Assembly (NCBI RefSeq): GCF_014257025.1 | Contig: NZ_JACMSF010000005.1 | Location: 1-64,000, forward strand | Length of the DNA stretch: 64,000 nt | DNA from: Streptomyces cupreus | GTDB taxonomy: Bacteria > Actinomycetota > Actinomycetes > Streptomycetales > Streptomycetaceae | Direction of reading: 5' to 3' | Part shown: positions 17,583 through 26,348 of the stretch, piece by piece | Layout of the letters: the number at the start of each line of letters is the position of its first letter | Position numbering within the stretch: position 1 is the stretch's first letter | The notes under the pieces: generated by a model | What the model saw: only the letters and a program-made list of their open reading frames with translations | What the model was told of the DNA's origin: nothing | Database searches by the model: none | Translations under genes and position numbers: made by a program

Positions 17583-18254
17583 TCATGAGTTCAGATAGGT
17601 GAGGACCGCGAGAACACGCCGGTGATCCCCGTCACTCTGGGACAGCCCCAGCTTCAGGAAGATATTGCTGACGTGCTTCTCCACGGCCCCGTCGCTCACG
17701 ACCAGTTGCCGGGCGATGGCGGAGTTGGTCCGCCCCTCGGCCATCAGGCCCAGAACCTCCCGCTCCCGCGGGGTGAGGCCCGCGAGCACGTCCTGCTTCC
17801 GGCTGCGTCCGAGCAGCTGCGCGACCACCTCCGGGTCGAGGGCCGTGCCCCCCTCGGCCACCCGCACCACGGCGTCCACGAACTCCCGCACCTCGGCCAC
17901 CCGGTCCTTGAGCAGGTACCCGACCCCACGACTGGAACCGGCCAGCAGTTCGGTGGCGTAGCGCTCCTCCACATACTGTGACAGCACGAGCACACCGAGT
18001 CCCGGATGCGCCTTGCGCAGCTTTACGGCGGCCCGCACGCCTTCGTCGGTATGGGTCGGCGGCATCCGTACGTCCGCCACCACCACGTCCGGCAGCGCCC
18101 CCTGCCCGTCGAGCTCCGTGATGGTCTTGATCAGTGCTTCTCCGTCGCCGACGCCGGCGACGACCTCGTGCCCGCGGTCGGTCAGCAGCCGGGTCAGGCC
18201 CTCCCTGAGCAGCACTGAATCCTCGGCGATGACCACCCGCACCCTGTCCTCCAC
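17583..18254 (-). CDS. LuxR/NarL-family response regulator
   Basis: About 223 residues. The receiver domain shows acidic residues AED near residue 10, the phospho-acceptor in VVVADVRMPP (about residue 60), a conserved S in VLVLSQYVEE and K in GYLLKDRV. The C-terminal LuxR HTH reads LTPREREVLGLMAEGRTNSAIARQL. The GTG at 18254 is used; a GTG at 18242 with GGAGG 5 nt upstream is equally possible. It follows two sensor kinase genes on the same strand but is separated from them by a strong hairpin. Confidence 0.92.
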   Translation of the reverse strand: MEDRVRVVIAEDSVLLREGLTRLLTDRGHEVVAGVGDGEALIKTITELDGQGALPDVVVADVRMPPTHTDEGVRAAVKLRKAHPGLGVLVLSQYVEERYATELLAGSSRGVGYLLKDRVAEVREFVDAVVRVAEGGTALDPEVVAQLLGRSRKQDVLAGLTPREREVLGLMAEGRTNSAIARQLVVSDGAVEKHVSNIFLKLGLSQSDGDHRRVLAVLTYLNS

Positions 18255-18352
18255 GACGTCCGGCCCCCCGAGCCTGTTGCGTCCGGCCGGCTGTCTCCGG
18301 CCCGGTCCCACGGCTCCTCAGTATCCCGCGATCGGCCGGTCCTCACCGGGCC

Positions 18353-18361
18353 TGTGGATAA
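18353..18361 (-). promoter_or_regulatory. DnaA-box-like 9-mer
   Basis: TTATCCACA on the minus strand, identical to the consensus DnaA box. It lies in the 225-bp gap between the response regulator and the first sensor kinase. It is a single site, so binding is uncertain. Confidence 0.3.
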
Positions 18362-18426
18362 CCCGGCCCGCTGTTCTCCGATCCCGCGGCCGAACAGGGG
18401 CGACTTCCGGCCGCGTGCACATGCGG

Positions 18427-18465
18427 ACGTCCGTCTCCGAGGCGCGGGGCCTCGGAGACGGACGT
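18427..18465 (-). terminator. Strong hairpin after the sensor kinase gene
   Basis: ACGTCCGTCTCCGAGG (18427-18442) pairs perfectly with 18450-18465 (16 bp, 7-nt loop), beginning 15 nt after the kinase stop codon. It may separate transcription of the kinases from that of the regulator. Confidence 0.75.
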
Positions 18466-18479
18466 AGAGGACGCGGGTT

Positions 18480-19817
18480 CTACACAGCCCGCCAGGGCAG
18501 CTCCGCCGTGATCCGGGTGGGTCCGCCCACCGGGGAGTCCACCACCAGGATCCCGTCCACCGCGTCCAGGCGTTCGGCGAGCCCCGCGAGCCCCGACCCG
18601 GCGGAGGTGTCCGCGCCGCCTACGCCGTTGTCGACGACCTGGAGCATCAGCCGGTTCTCCACCCGCCAGACGTCCACGCCCGCCCAGGTGGCCCGCGAGT
18701 GCTTGCTGATGTTCTGGAGCAGCTCCGAGACGGTGAAGTAGGCGATGCCCTCGATCGCCGGCACGGGCCGCTCGGTCAGATCGACCTGGACCTCGACCGG
18801 GACGGTGCAGCGGGAGGCGACCGCGGAGAGCGCGGCGTCCAGGCCCCGGTCGGTCAGTACGGCCGGGTGGATGCCGCGGGCCAGGTCGCGCAGCTCCTGG
18901 AGCGCCGTCTTCACCTCGCCGTGGGCTTCGTCCACCATGCGGGCCGCGACCTGCGGATCCTCCGCCAGCTTCTCCTTCGCCAGACCCAGATCCATGGCCA
19001 GGGCCACCAGACGGGCCTGCGCGCCGTCGTGCAGATCGCGCTCGATACGGCGCAGGTCGGCGGCGGCCGTGTCGACCACGACCCCACGGTCCGACTCCAG
19101 CTCCACCACGCGCGTGGCCAGCCGCGACGGCCCGAGCAGCCCGTGCACCATCAGCCGGTCCACCATCGTCAGCGCCCGCACGATCCAGGGCGTGGCCAGC
19201 GTGAAGAGCAGTCCCACCAGTGCCGTCACGGCGATCTCGAACGGGTTGTCGAGATAGACCCGGTGCGTCTCGTCGCCGTAGAGCTGGATACCGTCCTGGC
19301 CGCCGTACAGGGGGAAGACCCAGAACCACAGGGGGTAGGCCAGCAGGCCCCAGCCGAGGGCCCAGAAGTTCACCGCGACGACGAAGGAGAACGTCGCCCA
19401 CGGCAGATGCAGCACCGCGTACAGCAGTGAGCGCCAGGAGGTGCCGCTCTTCAGGACGGCGCCCATCCAGGCCATGAAGCCCTGCTTGCGCATCCGCAGC
19501 GGCTCCGGGTCCGCGACCTCCAGATCCAGCAGCCCACGCGCGCGTGCCCGCTCCATCGCCCCGAACCCCCGGCAGCCGGCCAGGCCCGCCGCCAGCACCG
19601 GGATCCCGAGGAACGTCACCAGCAGTCCCGCGCCGAGCGACACCATGGTGACCGCGTACGTGAAGAACAGGATGCTGATCGGCAGGCTCAGCAGGACATA
19701 GCCGAGTTCACGCCAGTGCCGCGCCTCGAACGGCGCCCGCAGCCCGGCGGGCAGCCGGTGTGCGCGCTCACTCTCGGGGAAACCGAGCCCGTAACCCTGT
19801 CCGTAATCCGTGGCCAT
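18480..19817 (-). CDS. Sensor histidine kinase (putative-sensor domain, HisKA_3), copy 1
   Basis: 445 residues; ATG at 19817 (MATDYGQGYGLG). The N-terminal part has four or more membrane segments in the DUF/Sensor (PF13796-type) arrangement: ELGYVLLSLPISILFFTYAV, AGLLVTFLGIPVLAAGL, a helix pair near 140-180 and one near 210-235. Phospho-acceptor helix: RRIERDLHDGAQARLVALAM. ATPase: SELLQNISKHSRA (N box), VVDNGVGGAD and GSGLAGLAERL. It is paralogous to the kinase directly upstream. The product probably phosphorylates the neighbouring regulator. Signal unknown. Confidence 0.92.
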   Translation of the reverse strand: MATDYGQGYGLGFPESERAHRLPAGLRAPFEARHWRELGYVLLSLPISILFFTYAVTMVSLGAGLLVTFLGIPVLAAGLAGCRGFGAMERARARGLLDLEVADPEPLRMRKQGFMAWMGAVLKSGTSWRSLLYAVLHLPWATFSFVVAVNFWALGWGLLAYPLWFWVFPLYGGQDGIQLYGDETHRVYLDNPFEIAVTALVGLLFTLATPWIVRALTMVDRLMVHGLLGPSRLATRVVELESDRGVVVDTAAADLRRIERDLHDGAQARLVALAMDLGLAKEKLAEDPQVAARMVDEAHGEVKTALQELRDLARGIHPAVLTDRGLDAALSAVASRCTVPVEVQVDLTERPVPAIEGIAYFTVSELLQNISKHSRATWAGVDVWRVENRLMLQVVDNGVGGADTSAGSGLAGLAERLDAVDGILVVDSPVGGPTRITAELPWRAV

Positions 19818-19929
19818 CGGCGTCGTCCGTTTCTGCTCGTGCGGCTGCGTGTCTGCGATACCTCCACCCTCCTGGGGCGCAGGTCGGCGAGCCATGGAGT
19901 CCGTCGGCGTCTTGGACGGGGGGTTTTCC

Positions 19930-21138
19930 CTACCCCTGCTCCGGCACCCGGTCGCGCCAGGGCAGCTCCGCGGTGACGGTGGTGGGTCCGCCCTGCGGGG
20001 AGTCGATGACGAACAGCCCGTCCACGGCGCCGAGCCGGTCGGCGAGCCCCCGCATCCCCGTACCGCCGTCCAGCCGCGCGCCCCCGCGCCCGTCGTCCCA
20101 CACCTGGAGCAGCAGCCGCTCGTCCGACCGCCACACCTCGACCGAGGCGGTCCGGGCCGCGCTGTGCTTGCTGATGTTCTGGAGCAGCTCCGAGACGGTG
20201 AAGTAGGCGATGCCCTCGATCGCCGCGGCCGGCCGCGCGTCCAGATCGACCGTCACCTTCACCGGAACCGTGCACCGCGAGGCCACCGACGACAGCGCCG
20301 CGTCAAGACCGCGGTCGGTCAGGACCGCCGGATGGATCCCGCGCGCCAGATCCCGCAGCTCCTGGAGCGCGAGCTTCACCTCACCGTGCGCCTCCGCGAC
20401 CATCGCGGCGGCGTAGTCCGGGTCCTCCAGAAGCTTCTCCTTGGCCAGACCGAGCCCCATCGCCAGATTGACCAGCCGGGCCTGCGCGCCGTCGTGCAGA
20501 TCGCGCTCGATACGCCGCAGATCGGCGGCGGCCGTGTCGACCACCACCCCCCGGTCGGACTCCAGTTCGGCGATACGACGCTCCAGCTCGTCCGAGGGCG
20601 ACAGCAGCCCCCGCACCATCGCCCGGTCCGCGTTCGCCAGGCCCCGCGCGATGAACGGCAGCACAGGCCACAGCACGAACAGCGAGGTCAGCGTGATGGT
20701 GAAGGTGAGGATGCCCCAGGGCAGCCGGATGAAGTCGTACAGCACCGTCCGCCAGCCCACCGGGTCCTTCAGCATCAGCCACAGCTGCGCGAAGAAACCG
20801 TTCCGACTGCCGCGCAGCCTGAGCGGGCTCGGCTCGTCCACCTTCACCCCGAGCAGCGCCCGGGCCCGCGCCCGCTCCAGTTTGCCCAGCTGCCGCGCGC
20901 CCATCAGCCCCGCCGCCAGCAGCGGGAAGCCGACCACCGTGACCGTCAGCCCGGCCCCGGTGAACAACAGCGTCGCGACATAGACGAATCCGAACAGCGA
21001 CGTCGGGAGGTTCGCCAGAAGGTGCGCGATCTCCTTCCAGGTGTGCCGGTCGTAGGCGAAACGGGCCGGCGGCAGCCGGTCGCCGTCGGCCGCTTCGGCT
21101 CTGCTGGCGCGGTTCGGGGACGGGTGGCGTTCGGTCAT
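19930..21138 (-). CDS. Sensor histidine kinase, tandem paralogue 2
   Basis: 402 residues, ATG at 21138. Same architecture as the neighbouring kinase: a sensor membrane region (HLLANLPTSLFGFVYVATLL; LTVTVVGFPLLAAGLMGARQL), then a cytoplasmic half almost identical in sequence: LESDRGVVVDTAAADLRRIE, RDLHDGAQARLVNLAMGLGL, AVLTDRGLDAALSSVASRCT. The extracytoplasmic or membrane part has diverged and is about 40 residues shorter, which suggests a different input. It is divergent from nuoA2 with 203 bp between. Confidence 0.92.
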   Translation of the reverse strand: MTERHPSPNRASRAEAADGDRLPPARFAYDRHTWKEIAHLLANLPTSLFGFVYVATLLFTGAGLTVTVVGFPLLAAGLMGARQLGKLERARARALLGVKVDEPSPLRLRGSRNGFFAQLWLMLKDPVGWRTVLYDFIRLPWGILTFTITLTSLFVLWPVLPFIARGLANADRAMVRGLLSPSDELERRIAELESDRGVVVDTAAADLRRIERDLHDGAQARLVNLAMGLGLAKEKLLEDPDYAAAMVAEAHGEVKLALQELRDLARGIHPAVLTDRGLDAALSSVASRCTVPVKVTVDLDARPAAAIEGIAYFTVSELLQNISKHSAARTASVEVWRSDERLLLQVWDDGRGGARLDGGTGMRGLADRLGAVDGLFVIDSPQGGPTTVTAELPWRDRVPEQG

Positions 21139-21279
21139 ATGGGCTAGCGTGCCGGTCGAGCGGCGCTCGCGCCATGAGGCGGACCGCCGCCCTCCCCTGG
21201 GGAAAACCCCACCTGCGCCCCCGAAGCCGTGACAGGCCGCTTACGCTCGCTTTAGCAGGGCCTAGACTCCCGTGCGTAT

Positions 21280-21305
21280 AGATCGTCGAACGAGATCGTC
21301 GAACG
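21280..21305 (+). repeat. Two perfect 13-bp direct repeats upstream of nuoA
   Basis: AGATCGTCGAACG occurs at 21280-21292 and again at 21293-21305, ending 36 bp before the nuoA start. A possible -10 (TAGACT, 21263-21268) lies just upstream, so the repeats would be at or after the transcription start. A head-to-tail operator is possible. Confidence 0.6.
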
Positions 21306-21341
21306 GCTGTGTTCACTGAGGTCAGGGAGCGAGGGACGGAC

Positions 21342-21761
21342 GTGCCGGAAACGACCGTCGTCGTCGCGGCGGACAAGGGTGTCGTCGTCTCGGCGGAGTA
21401 CTTCCAGTCCTACTCGGTCGTCGGACTGCTCGCCGCGGTCGGCGTGCTGTTCGTCGCGGTCGCCTTCGGCGCCGGGCGCCTGCTGCGGCCCGTGGTGCCG
21501 ACGCCCGAGAAACTGCTGACGTACGAGTGCGGCGTCGACCCCGTCGGCGAGGGCTGGGCCCACACCCAGGTCCGTTACTACGTCTATGCCTTTCTGTACG
21601 TGATCTTCGCTGTCGACTCGATCTTCCTGTTCCCCTGGGCGACGATCTTCGCGGCTCCCGGCTACGGGGCCACCACCCTCGTCGAGATGTTCATCTTCCT
21701 CGGCTTCCTGGCCGTGGGTCTGCTGTACGCATACAAGAAGGGCGTCCTGGCATGGACGTGA
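21342..21761 (+). CDS. nuoA: NADH-quinone oxidoreductase subunit A (second complex I set)
   Basis: 139 residues. GTG at 21342 is used because AGGGAGCGAGGGACGG precedes it. Three membrane helices: [40 protein letters not shown] and [19 protein letters not shown]. The quinone-site loop [12 protein letters not shown] (E-C-G) is intact. First gene of a ten-gene operon with start/stop overlaps throughout. Confidence 0.95.
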   Translation: MPETTVVVAADKGVVVSAEYFQSYSVVGLLAAVGVLFVAVAFGAGRLLRPVVPTPEKLLTYECGVDPVGEGWAHTQVRYYVYAFLYVIFAVDSIFLFPWATIFAAPGYGATTLVEMFIFLGFLAVGLLYAYKKGVLAWT

Positions 21762-22588
21762 CCCCCTCCTCTTCCGAGCCCGTGCTGCTGCCGGAGCCGA
21801 AGCGGCTGGGCGCGCTCGCCCGCCTCGCGCCCGAGCCGATGAAGGTGGTCCTGAACTGGGGCCGCCGCTACTCGCTCTGGGTCTTCAACTTCGGCCTCGC
21901 CTGCTGCGCGATCGAGTTCATCGCGGCGTCGATGGCACGCCACGACTTCATCCGCCTCGGCGTGATCCCCTTCGCACCGGGCCCGCGCCAGGCCGACCTG
22001 ATGGTCGTCTCCGGCACGGTCACCGACAAGATGGCTCCCGCGGTGAAGCGCCTGTACGAGCAGATGCCCGAGCCGAAATACGTCATCTCCTTCGGCGCGT
22101 GCAGCAACTGCGGGGGCCCCTACTGGGACTCGTACTCGGTGACCAAGGGCGTCGACCAGATCATCCCGGTCGATGTCTACGTACCGGGCTGCCCGCCCCG
22201 CCCCGAGGCGCTGCTCCAGGGCATCCTGAAACTCCAGGAGAAGATCGCCCGGGAGTCGCTGGGGGAGCGGTACGGGGTGGCACGTCCTTCGGCGGCGGCT
22301 TTGCAGAGTGGGTTGGTCAAGGGGCCGGAGTCGGGGAGCGGGTCGGGCGCGGGTTCGACTGCGGCTTCGGGTGTGGCTTCGGCTGCGGCGAATGGGTCTG
22401 CGGCTGGTTCTGAATCGGTCAACGGATCGGCTGGGGGCTCTGGTTCCCGATCGGCGGAAGATTCTGGATCGGGTGCTGGATCGGGTGCTGGATCGGCCAA
22501 CGGGTCGGCTACCGGCTCCGGTTCGGCCATCGGTTCCGGTTCGGGTACGGCTACCGGTTCGGCTTCCGACGCTGGGGAGGAGAGATGA
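21752..22588 (+). CDS. nuoB: NADH-quinone oxidoreductase subunit B with Ser/Gly-rich C-terminal tail
   Basis: 278 residues; ATG at 21752 overlaps nuoA by 10 bp. The N2 4Fe-4S cluster ligands are all present: Cys51 and Cys52 (GLACCAIEF), Cys117 ([10 protein letters not shown]) and Cys147 ([12 protein letters not shown]). The conserved protein ends near residue 175. An additional ~98 residues almost entirely of G, S and A with a few N, E and D follow, which most NuoB proteins (about 160-185 residues) lack. The subunit passes electrons to quinone at the interface with NuoD, which is not encoded in this operon. Confidence 0.95.
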   Translation: MDVTPSSSEPVLLPEPKRLGALARLAPEPMKVVLNWGRRYSLWVFNFGLACCAIEFIAASMARHDFIRLGVIPFAPGPRQADLMVVSGTVTDKMAPAVKRLYEQMPEPKYVISFGACSNCGGPYWDSYSVTKGVDQIIPVDVYVPGCPPRPEALLQGILKLQEKIARESLGERYGVARPSAAALQSGLVKGPESGSGSGAGSTAASGVASAAANGSAAGSESVNGSAGGSGSRSAEDSGSGAGSGAGSANGSATGSGSAIGSGSGTATGSASDAGEER

Positions 22589-23823
22589 GCACCGTCGGCT
22601 GGCTGCCCGCCCCCGTCGAGGAGCTCTTCGGCACGGAGGCCACCGCCGAGGAGTCGTACGAGCTCCTGACCGTCGACGTCCCGTCGGCATCCTGGATCTC
22701 GGCGCTTCGTACGGCACGTGACGAGCTGGGCTGCACGTACTTCGACTGGCTGAGCGCGGTCGACGAGCCCGGCACGGGCTTCCGGGTCGCCGCCCATGTG
22801 GCCGCACTGGCCCCGGTCCGCCGGCTGCTCCTCCGCACCACGGTGCCGCACGAGGCCCCGGCACTGGAGTCCGCGGTCACGGTCTACGCGGGCGCGGCCT
22901 GGCACGAACGCGAGACCCACGAGATGTTCGGCGTCACCTTCGAGGGCCACCCGGCGCTGGACCACCTCCTCCTCCCGGAGACCTTCGAGGGCCACCCCCT
23001 GCGCAAGGACTTCGTCCTGGCCGCCCGTGTCGCCAAGGCCTGGCCCGGCGCGAAGGAACCGGGCGAGTCCGAGCACGGCGGCCCCAAGCGCCGCCAGATG
23101 CTTCCGCCCGGCGTCCCCGACCCGAACGAGTGGGGCCCGCTAAAGGGCCAGCTTCCGCCCGCCCCGGCACGTCCGGCGCGCGGTGCGGGCCGCGCGGCGG
23201 GTGAACGTCCGGCGCGAGCCGCGGGTGCGGCTGCGGCTGCGGCTGCGGCTGCGGGAGAACGTCCCGTACGCCGTGCCCGGTCGGCCTCGGAAGGCTCGGC
23301 GAGCCAGGCCACGGCGGCCGGTGCGGCGGCGCCTCCGGCGGAGGGCGCCCCCGCAGCGACCCCGCCGCGCCGAACGCGCAGCGCGAGCGAGGGCTCCGCG
23401 AGCCGGCAGGCGGGTACGGCGGCGAGCGGTACGGCGGCAACGGGCGGTACGGGTGCCGGCGACGGCACCGGTACGACCCCTCCCGCCGGTGCCCCGGCCC
23501 CCCGCCGCTCCCGCAGCGTGAGCGAGGGCTCCGCCTCCCAGCGCACCCAGCCTCCGGCGGCCGAGGACACACCGTCCGAGCCGTCCCGGACCCCCCGCAG
23601 CGCGGACGCCCCCTGGCACCACGCCCGCCCGGCCTTCGAAGGACCGGCAGCGAAGGAGCCGACGCCGAAGGGCGAGCCGGCGCCCGCACTCGAGGAGACC
23701 CCGACCCCCGCAGCCCCTGAGGACGCCCCCGAGGACACAGCCGGACCCCGCGAAGAGTCGACCGAAGCCCCGCCCGAAGACCCCACCGAACCCCCGAACA
23801 ACCCCTCAGGAGGCCCGCAGTGA
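22585..23823 (+). CDS. nuoC: NADH-quinone oxidoreductase subunit C with long low-complexity tail
   Basis: 412 residues; the ATG overlaps nuoB by 4 bp. Residues about 25-155 are the 30-kDa domain ([19 protein letters not shown]; signature [16 protein letters not shown], then [15 protein letters not shown]). NuoC alone normally ends within about 40 residues of that point. Here about 240 residues rich in A, P, E, R, S and T follow, including a polyalanine stretch and three copies of a 12-residue motif RRxRSxSEGSAS. No NuoD (49-kDa) sequence is fused or follows. The next gene is nuoH, overlapping by 4 bp. Confidence 0.92.
   Translation: MSTVGWLPAPVEELFGTEATAEESYELLTVDVPSASWISALRTARDELGCTYFDWLSAVDEPGTGFRVAAHVAALAPVRRLLLRTTVPHEAPALESAVTVYAGAAWHERETHEMFGVTFEGHPALDHLLLPETFEGHPLRKDFVLAARVAKAWPGAKEPGESEHGGPKRRQMLPPGVPDPNEWGPLKGQLPPAPARPARGAGRAAGERPARAAGAAAAAAAAAGERPVRRARSASEGSASQATAAGAAAPPAEGAPAATPPRRTRSASEGSASRQAGTAASGTAATGGTGAGDGTGTTPPAGAPAPRRSRSVSEGSASQRTQPPAAEDTPSEPSRTPRSADAPWHHARPAFEGPAAKEPTPKGEPAPALEETPTPAAPEDAPEDTAGPREESTEAPPEDPTEPPNNPSGGPQ
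23269..23538 (+). repeat. Three copies of an RRxRSxSEGSAS motif in the NuoC tail
   Basis: Coding units at 23269-23304 ([12 protein letters not shown]), 23368-23403 ([12 protein letters not shown]) and 23503-23538 ([12 protein letters not shown]). Codon usage differs between copies although the peptide is kept, so selection seems to act on the peptide and not on recent DNA duplication. Confidence 0.9.
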
Positions 23824-24788
23824 ACGACGCGCTCGACGTCACCCTGCGACTCCTCGTCGTCTTCGTCGTCTTCCTCACCTTCCCCCTGCTCATCGGCCAG
23901 ACCGAGCACAAGGTGATGGCCCACATGCAGGGCCGCCTCGGCCCCATGTACGCCGGCGGCTTCCACGGCTGGGCCCAACTCGTCGCCGACGGCGTGAAGT
24001 TCGCGCAGAAGGAGGACGTGGTCCCGACCGGCGCGGACCGCCGTATCTTCCAGCTCGCCCCCGCCGTGGCCCTCCTGCCGTACCTCCTCGTCCTCCTCGC
24101 CATCCCGATCGGCCCCGGCGAGGGCGCCGTCGGTGAGGTCATCGACGCGGGTGTCTTCTTCGTGCTGGCTGTGATGGGCGTGGGCGTGCTCGGCGCGCTG
24201 ATGGCCGGCTGGGCCTCCGCCAACAAGTTCTCCCTCCTCGGCGGCCTGCGCACCGCCGCCCAGCTCCTCGCCTACGAACTCCCGATGCTTCTCGCCGCCG
24301 CCTCCGTCGCCATGGCGGCCGGCACGGTCTCCCTGCCCGGCATCCTCGACGCCTTCGAGTGGTGGTGGCTGCCCTGGCAGATCGTCGGCGCGATCGTCTT
24401 CTTCGTGGCGGGCCTCGCCGAACTCCAGCGCCCGCCCTTCGACATGCCGGTCGCCGACTCGGAGATCATCTTCGGCGCGTACACCGAGTACACGGGCCTG
24501 CGTTTCGCCCTGTTCCTCCTCGCCGAGTACGCCGGAATCGTCGTCCTGTGCGGTCTGACCACCGTCCTCTTCCTGGGCGGCTGGCACGGCCCCTGGGGTG
24601 CCGACGGGCTCGGCTGGGTCTGGACCCTGCTGAAGACCGCCCTCCTCGCCTTCGTCGTGATCTGGCTGCGCGTCACCTACCCCCGACTGCGCGAGGACCA
24701 GCTCCAGAAGCTCTCCTGGACCCTCCTCGTCCCCCTCGCCCTCGCCCAGATCGCCCTCACCGGCATCGTCAAGGTGGTGATCGAGTAA
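23820..24788 (+). CDS. nuoH: NADH-quinone oxidoreductase subunit H
   Basis: 322 residues, GTG at 23820 (GTGA overlap with nuoC). Eight membrane segments. The quinone-chamber motif [20 protein letters not shown], then [12 protein letters not shown], and [15 protein letters not shown] in the cytoplasmic loop are conserved with charged residues intact. It anchors the connecting arm to the membrane. Confidence 0.96.
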   Translation: MNDALDVTLRLLVVFVVFLTFPLLIGQTEHKVMAHMQGRLGPMYAGGFHGWAQLVADGVKFAQKEDVVPTGADRRIFQLAPAVALLPYLLVLLAIPIGPGEGAVGEVIDAGVFFVLAVMGVGVLGALMAGWASANKFSLLGGLRTAAQLLAYELPMLLAAASVAMAAGTVSLPGILDAFEWWWLPWQIVGAIVFFVAGLAELQRPPFDMPVADSEIIFGAYTEYTGLRFALFLLAEYAGIVVLCGLTTVLFLGGWHGPWGADGLGWVWTLLKTALLAFVVIWLRVTYPRLREDQLQKLSWTLLVPLALAQIALTGIVKVVIE

Positions 24789-25339
24789 TGGCCCCCATCC
24801 CCGGCTCCGGCCTCGCCAAGGGCCTGGCCGTCACCCTCCGCACGATGACGAAGAAGTCCGTCACCGCGCAGTACCCGGACGCCCAGCCCCACCTCCCGCC
24901 CCGCACCCGCGGAGTGATCGGCCTGTTCGAGGAGAACTGCACGGTCTGCATGCTGTGCGCCCGTGAGTGCCCCGACTGGTGCATCTACATCGACTCCCAC
25001 AAGGAGACGATCCCGGCGGCGACCCCCGGCGGCCGCGAACGCAGCCGCAACGTCCTCGACCGCTTCGCCATCGACTTCTCCCTGTGCATGTACTGCGGTA
25101 TCTGCATCGAGGCCTGTCCTTTCGACGCCCTGTTCTGGTCCCCGGAGTTCGAGTACGCCGAGACCGACATCCGCGACCTCACCCACGAGCGCGACAAGCT
25201 CCGCGAGTGGATGTGGACCGTGCCGGCCCCGCCCGCCCTCGACCCCGGCGCGGAGCTGCCCAAGGAGATCGCCGCGGCCCGCAAGACCGCGGAGAAGCTA
25301 GCCGCCGCCCAGGCCGAACCCGAGGAGGGACAGTCGTGA
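24788..25339 (+). CDS. nuoI: NADH-quinone oxidoreductase subunit I (2x 4Fe-4S ferredoxin)
   Basis: 183 residues; TAATG overlap with nuoH. Two CxxCxxCxxxCP clusters: Cys51/54/57/61 ([12 protein letters not shown]) and Cys100/103/106/110 ([12 protein letters not shown]), ligating N6a and N6b. In complexes lacking the NADH module this subunit is the entry point for ferredoxin electrons. The C-terminus has an alanine/glutamate-rich helix about 20 residues longer than usual. Confidence 0.96.
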   Translation: MAPIPGSGLAKGLAVTLRTMTKKSVTAQYPDAQPHLPPRTRGVIGLFEENCTVCMLCARECPDWCIYIDSHKETIPAATPGGRERSRNVLDRFAIDFSLCMYCGICIEACPFDALFWSPEFEYAETDIRDLTHERDKLREWMWTVPAPPALDPGAELPKEIAAARKTAEKLAAAQAEPEEGQS

Positions 25340-25956
25340 TGCTCGCCGCGGACACCCACGGCTTCCTCTCCCCGACCGGCGTCGAGATCGCCTTCTTCCT
25401 CGTCGGCCTGGTCACCTTCGGCGCGGCCCTGGTCACCGTCACCACCCGGCAACTGGTGCACGCCGCCCTGTGGCTCGTGGTCACCCTCGGCGGCCTCGCC
25501 GTCGAGTACCTCCTGCTCACCGCCGAGTTCATCGCCTGGGTGCAGGTCCTCATCTACGTCGGTTCCGTGGTCGTCCTCCTGCTGTTCGGTTTGATGCTCA
25601 CCCGCGCCCCCATCGGCCGCTCCCCGGACGCCGACTCAGGCAACCGCTGGGCCGCCCTCACGGTGGCCGTCATCGCCGCGGCCGCCCTCATCTGGGTCGT
25701 CGTCGACGCCTTCCGCACCACCTGGATCGACCTCGACGGCGCCCCCGCCGGCTCCACCGAGGTCACCGGCAAGGCCCTCTTCCAGAACTGGGTCCTCCCC
25801 TTCGAGGCCCTCTCCGTCCTCCTCCTCGCCGCCCTGGTCGGCGCGATCGTCCTGTCCCGCAAGGCGAAGGCCGACGCAACGCCCGCGGCCGACGGGGGAG
25901 CCGCCGGACCGGACGGCGGGGGAGCCGCCAAGGCCGACAAGGAAGGCGCCCGCTGA
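25339..25956 (+). CDS. nuoJ: NADH-quinone oxidoreductase subunit J
   Basis: 205 residues with five membrane helices. ATG at 25339 (1-bp overlap); a GTG at 25336 giving a GTGA overlap is equally well placed relative to GGAGGG. The pi-bulge helix [21 protein letters not shown] is conserved. The tail is rich in A, D, G and K and has no known role. Confidence 0.94.
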   Translation: MLAADTHGFLSPTGVEIAFFLVGLVTFGAALVTVTTRQLVHAALWLVVTLGGLAVEYLLLTAEFIAWVQVLIYVGSVVVLLLFGLMLTRAPIGRSPDADSGNRWAALTVAVIAAAALIWVVVDAFRTTWIDLDGAPAGSTEVTGKALFQNWVLPFEALSVLLLAALVGAIVLSRKAKADATPAADGGAAGPDGGGAAKADKEGAR

Positions 25957-26348
25957 TGCACCTCGCCTATCCCGCCGTGCTCTCCGCCCTCCTGTTCTGC
26001 ACGGGCCTGTACGGCGTCCTCGCCCGCCGCAACGCGATCCTGGTCCTGATGTCCGTCGAGCTGATGCTCAACGCCGTCAACCTCAACCTGGTGGCCTTCG
26101 ACGTCTGGCTCAGCCGGGCCGCCGAGGAGACCCTGCACTCCGGCCAGGCCCTGACCCTGTTCACCATCGCCATCGCCGCCGCCGAGATCGGCATCGGTCT
26201 GGCGATCGTCCTCTCCGTGTACCGCAACCGCGGCACCTCGGACATCGACAAGCTCCGCGACACCGCCGAGGGCCACGAGAGCGACACCCCCGACAGCGAG
26301 GCGCCCGTCGATGAGAAGGCTGACGAGAAGGCTGAGGCCACCGCGTGA
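25956..26348 (+). CDS. nuoK: NADH-quinone oxidoreductase subunit K
   Basis: 130 residues; ATGA-type overlap with nuoJ. Three helices with the proton-path glutamates in [17 protein letters not shown] and [20 protein letters not shown] charged C-terminal tail of about 30 residues (D/E/K) extends beyond the usual ~100-residue length. Confidence 0.95.
   Translation: MHLAYPAVLSALLFCTGLYGVLARRNAILVLMSVELMLNAVNLNLVAFDVWLSRAAEETLHSGQALTLFTIAIAAAEIGIGLAIVLSVYRNRGTSDIDKLRDTAEGHESDTPDSEAPVDEKADEKAEATA

Noticed and set aside
23221..23260. GCGGCT hexamer run in nuoC as a CRISPR-like array
   Set aside because: It is a simple microsatellite coding polyalanine, without spacers.
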